Origin: Thermosipho ferrireducens
GTDB lineage: Bacteria; Thermotogota; Thermotogae; Thermotogales; Fervidobacteriaceae
Direction of reading: 5' to 3'
Assembly (NCBI RefSeq): GCF_017358165.1
Contig: NZ_CP071446.1
Span: 372,001 to 436,000, forward strand
Length of the DNA: 64,000 nucleotides
This document shows positions 61,493 to 64,000 of the stretch, piece by piece (position 1 is the stretch's first letter; each line of letters opens with the position of its first letter). The position numbers were made by a program, and so were the translations under genes. The notes beneath the pieces are model-generated. The model ran no database searches and had not been told where the DNA came from. It worked only from the letters and a program-made list of their open reading frames with translations.

Positions 61493-61905
61493 ATTCCAAG
61501 GAGTAACGTGACGAAGAATCTTGTAATTAGCGAGATTGGCGAGGTTAGCAAGATTGGTATCCCCGAAATGTGTCATTCCGAGGAGCACACGCGACAAGGA
61601 ATCTTGATTGACTTTCGAAAGGATAAGATCCTTCGTCGCTGACGCTCCTCAGGATGACAATAAAGAGGGATTGTGGGATGACTTCCTTTTTTGTCATTCC
61701 GAACCCGAAGGGTGAGGAATCTTTTATTTGGCAAGAGTTAGCAAAGTCTATCCTAAGGAGTGAAACAACGAAGGATTTTGGGAGTTTGGTGAAAAAACAA
61801 GATTCCTCACATGCGTTCGGAATGACAATAAGGAATAAGATCCTTTGCTGCGCTCAGGACGACAAAGAACAGCGAGAGTTGGCGAGTGTTAGCGAGGTTA
61901 GCAAT
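61493..61905. repeat. Composite dispersed repeat cluster C (gap between hepT and cysK)
   Basis: At least seven hairpin units: 61493-61519 (degenerate), 61575-61602, 61628-61655 (ATCCT/AGGAT), 61696-61720, 61750-61776 (ATCCT/AGGAT), 61802-61823 and 61840-61860 (degenerate); those not marked are ATTCC/GGAAT. Arrays of the 9-base unit lie at about 61525-61558, 61735-61747 and 61871-61905. Units occur in both orientations. The rest of the 553-base gap holds only a hairpin GGGGGA (61941-61946) / TCCCCC (61956-61961) with no T run, which may mark the end of cysK. Confidence 0.85.
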
Positions 61906-62016
61906 GTATAACAACTTATTGTTTTTTATATAATAAGATAGGGGGACAATAAGAATCCCCCATCATGCGTAATCTTTAATACAAAAATCTTAGCAGTATC
62001 ATATCACACCGTTTTT

Positions 62017-62877
62017 TCAGGACATAATTGAAAGATATTTTAAACTATCATCTGGAAACATTGTAACAACTCTTTCAAGATTATACTTTTCTTTTATTTT
62101 CACAGCAGCAACTGCGTTTGCAGCTGAAGAAATTCCAACAGAAAATCCTGCTTTTTTTGATAAATATTCCATCATTTGAATAGCTTCTTCATCTGAAACT
62201 TGAACTACCTCATCTATAACACTGATATCCAATATCTTGGGGATAAATCCTGCGCCAATTCCCTGAATTTTATGTTTCCCTGGTTTACCCCCTGATAAAA
62301 CAGGAGAATTTGAAGGTTCAACAGCTACTATTTTAACTTTCTCACCGAAAAATTTTTTCAAAACATGCCCCACACCGCTTATCGTACCACCAGTTCCAAC
62401 ACCAGCAACAAACGCATCAATATCAAACGCCATCTGCGCTAACAATTCCGGACCTGTTGTAAATTCATGACTCAATACATTATTAAAATTTTCAAATTGG
62501 TTTGGCATAAAAGCATTTAATTCTTGAACTATTTCTTTTGCTTTCTCTATAGCTCCTTTCATTCCCTTATCTCCGGAAGTTAAAACTACTTCTGCACCAA
62601 AAGATTTCATAAGTTCTATTCTTTCTTTTGTCATTGTTTCAGGCATTGTTAATATCACCCGAAGCCCGTATCTTTTTCCTATCCATGCAAGTGCTATTCC
62701 AGTATTTCCACTGGTTGGCTCTACAATAATCTTCGAAGAAAGTAAATTATCTCTCATAGCGGCCCTTAGCATAAAATACGCCGGCCTATCTTTCACACTT
62801 CCTCCAGGATTGTTTCTTTCAAGTTTTGCGTATATCCCTAACTTTTCCACGTAAACTGTCGGTGTATTTCCTATCAT
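62017..62877 (-). CDS. cysK: CysK/CysM-type cysteine synthase
   Basis: PLP enzyme that makes cysteine from O-acetylserine and sulfide, 286 residues. It starts MIGNTPTVYVEK and has the PLP-lysine motif NPGGSVKDRPA near residue 25, the substrate loop PTSGNTGIALAW near residue 56, GTGGTISGVG near residue 160 and a C-terminal SSAANAVAA segment. AAGGAGGGT precedes ATG 62877. Slightly shorter than the usual ~300. It follows cysE by 14 bases. Confidence 0.93.
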   Translation of the reverse strand: MIGNTPTVYVEKLGIYAKLERNNPGGSVKDRPAYFMLRAAMRDNLLSSKIIVEPTSGNTGIALAWIGKRYGLRVILTMPETMTKERIELMKSFGAEVVLTSGDKGMKGAIEKAKEIVQELNAFMPNQFENFNNVLSHEFTTGPELLAQMAFDIDAFVAGVGTGGTISGVGHVLKKFFGEKVKIVAVEPSNSPVLSGGKPGKHKIQGIGAGFIPKILDISVIDEVVQVSDEEAIQMMEYLSKKAGFSVGISSAANAVAAVKIKEKYNLERVVTMFPDDSLKYLSIMS

Positions 62878-62891
62878 AAAAGTAACCCTCC

Positions 62892-63473
62892 TTAAACTAT
62901 CCATTCTATATATTCTGGTATTTCCTGTACATTTGTCCACCCAACAATTTTTGCTGGTATTCCAGCAACTTTAACATTGGAAGGTACACTGCTTAATACC
63001 ACTGAATTTGCACCTATTTGAACATTATCGCCTATTTTAATTGGTCCAAGAACAGACGCTCCACAGCCTATTAAAACATTCCTCCCAATATCTGGATGTC
63101 TTTTACCCTTTTGAATATTTCTCGAGCCAAGTGTGACACCATGATAGATTAATGTTCCTTTTCCTATGGTAACAGTAGAACCAATAACAGTTCCTATTCC
63201 ATGATCAATAACCACACCAGGTTCTATAATAGCCCCAGGGTGTATATCAACAGAATAAAATATCCGGGATAAATAATAAAAGAAATAGGAAATAAATTTT
63301 AAGTCATGCCTGTAAAATAGGTGGGAAATTCTGTACAATTGAAGAGCCTGAAAACCTCCGTGAAAGAAAAGCTGCCATTTTGATTCAAGAGAAGGGTCTT
63401 TTTTTAAATACTCCTTTATATCTTCTTCTCTTATCTTTTTTAAATTTCTCAATTCTCTCAGGAAACTTCGCAC
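62892..63473 (-). CDS. cysE: CysE, serine O-acetyltransferase
   Basis: Makes O-acetylserine for CysK. The 193 residues have an N-terminal helical part and, from about residue 75, a left-handed beta-helix of hexapeptide repeats with DIHPGAIIEPGVVIDHGIGTVIG and the catalytic DHG and HPDIG motifs; a C-terminal tail ends the protein. The GTG start at 63473 is the best available, with AGAGGTGA about 14 bases upstream, so it is not certain. Operon cysE-cysK. Confidence 0.93.
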   Translation of the reverse strand: MRSFLRELRNLKKIREEDIKEYLKKDPSLESKWQLFFHGGFQALQLYRISHLFYRHDLKFISYFFYYLSRIFYSVDIHPGAIIEPGVVIDHGIGTVIGSTVTIGKGTLIYHGVTLGSRNIQKGKRHPDIGRNVLIGCGASVLGPIKIGDNVQIGANSVVLSSVPSNVKVAGIPAKIVGWTNVQEIPEYIEWIV

Positions 63474-63499
63474 CCCATAAAAATCACCTCTTTATGTGA

Positions 63500-63545
63500 T
63501 TAGGTTATCCTAACTAAATATAACACGCTTTACTTGCTTTGGCAA
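63500..63545 (-). promoter_or_regulatory. cysEK promoter with overlapping palindromic operator
   Basis: On the minus strand TTGCCA (63540-63545), 17 bases, TATATT (63517-63522). At the expected transcription start lies TTAGGATAACCTAA (63500-63513), a TTAGG/CCTAA palindrome that could bind a sulfur or Fe-S-responsive repressor of the Rrf2 (CymR/IscR) type. The regulator identity is an inference. Confidence 0.55.
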
Positions 63546-63613
63546 CAAAAAATAAAGTAAATTTATTGTAACACATAAAAAACATCTCTACTTAGAATAA
63601 AATTTAAATAAAA

Positions 63614-63639
63614 AAGAAGCCGAAAAAATTCGGCTTCTT
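63614..63639 (-). terminator. Terminator hairpin (second of a pair)
   Basis: An 11-base stem AAGAAGCCGAA (63614-63624) / TTCGGCTTCTT (63629-63639), loop AAAA, followed on the minus strand by a T run. It lies about 95 bases past another terminator. No gene is visible between the two. Confidence 0.8.
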
Positions 63640-63727
63640 AAACTTAAAACAAAACAATGGGCCTGATTTATGTGAACCAAGAAAATTTTTATATTTTTGT
63701 CCAGAGTTTTACTCTCACACATCAACA

Positions 63728-63753
63728 AAAAAGGCGAGGGAAAAGTCCCCGCC
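63728..63753 (-). terminator. Terminator after the copper chaperone gene
   Basis: GGCG-GGG (63733-63740, one bulge) pairs with CCCCGCC (63747-63753). A T run follows on the minus strand. It is 8 bases after the chaperone stop. Confidence 0.8.
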
Positions 63754-63760
63754 GAAAAGA

Positions 63761-64000
63761 TTAATGACAGCAACCACCGCCGCTATGTTTCTTGTGTTTC
63801 TCGTGCTTGGAATGTTCTCCATGATGTCCTGAGTGTCCATGACCTTCCATTTCCATTTCTTTTATTTCTTTTACCTCATAACCTGCTTCTTCCACTGCTT
63901 TTTCAATCATACTGTTTTCTATACCTTCACCTTCTATAATCGCTTTACCTACTTCTACTTCAAGAAGCTTAACACCTGGCAATTTCATTAACTCTTCCTT
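63761..64000 (-). CDS. Heavy-metal-associated domain protein with His-rich tail (5' end cut by window)
   Basis: The visible 79 residues begin in the middle of an HMA fold (KEELMKLPGVKLLEVEVGKAIIEGE...IEKAVEEAGYEVKEI). The metal-binding CxxC loop should lie just outside the window because the frame stays open to the edge. After the fold comes a tail rich in His (GHGHSGHHGEHSKHEKHKKHS) ending GGGCCH. Probably a copper or zinc chaperone/buffer. Its tail resembles the His-rich start of the CopB-type ATPase at 38653-40806. An internal ATG at 63988 is not the start. Confidence 0.82.
   Translation of the reverse strand, partial: KEELMKLPGVKLLEVEVGKAIIEGEGIENSMIEKAVEEAGYEVKEIKEMEMEGHGHSGHHGEHSKHEKHKKHSGGGCCH

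Noticed and set aside
63588-63773. 61-codon frame on the minus strand
   Set aside because: It runs through two terminator hairpins, has no ribosome binding site and low-complexity composition.

Overview
The window comes from a Thermotogota-like (Thermotogales-type) bacterium, probably a thermophile. The evidence is the fused aspartate carbamoyltransferase PyrB-PyrI, a MalE very close to Thermotoga maritima maltose-binding protein, over-long MalF/MalG permeases, a RpoC with large lipoyl-like insertions, adenosylcobalamin-dependent NrdJ, an [FeFe] hydrogenase homologue and many sugar ABC transporters. Coding DNA is A+T-rich while the rRNA and tRNA genes are strongly G+C-rich, as expected for a thermophile. 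Genus cannot be decided from this sequence alone. Strong GGAGGTGA-type ribosome binding sites, matching the 16S 3' end seen here, fix most starts.

Layout. 1-3064 (minus): purine operon purE-purC-purS-purQ-purL, with purL cut by the window edge. 3235-9147 (plus): a complete de novo UMP operon pyrBI-pyrC-pyrK-pyrD-pyrF-pyrE, divergent from the pur operon. A bidirectional terminator separates it from 9185-18763 (minus): rplJ-rplL-rpoB-rpoC with an L10-type leader. 18979-21888 (minus): a tiny winged-helix protein, glpX, an RsuA-type pseudouridine synthase and folP. 22354-28874 (plus): esterase, then a sugar ABC operon that also carries a mannosylglycerate-synthase-like glycosyltransferase and an RpiR regulator. 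28880-35452 (minus): phosphodiesterase-like protein and malEFG. 35561-40806: Clp ATPase, CPBP protease, CopB-type copper ATPase. 40973-45330 (minus): livKHMGF. 45779-47010: a decayed ABC exporter. 47066-52173 (minus): one rRNA operon 16S-tRNA-Ile-tRNA-Ala-23S-5S with its promoter and processing stems. 52552-55071: nrdJ under two NrdR boxes. 55149-56857 (minus): [FeFe] hydrogenase-like protein and a 2Fe-2S partner. 57045-60479 (minus): ddl, an alpha/beta hydrolase and a membrane-anchored MurF-like ligase. 60827-61463: MNT/HEPN toxin-antitoxin pair. 62017-63473 (minus): cysE-cysK. 63761-64000: a His-rich copper chaperone cut by the window edge.

Themes. Two nucleotide pathways sit back to back. 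All three ABC importers carry a terminator-like hairpin between the binding-protein gene and the permease genes. Both MalG-type permeases have large helical insertions at the same periplasmic loop. The most unusual non-coding signal is a composite dispersed repeat at three places (about 21949-22292, 60551-60715 and 61493-61905). It consists of about 15 short hairpins whose outer stems co-vary (ATTCC/GGAAT, ATCCT/AGGAT, ATCCC/GGGAT), interleaved with arrays of a 9-base unit like TCGCYAACC. Two of these clusters bracket the toxin-antitoxin module.
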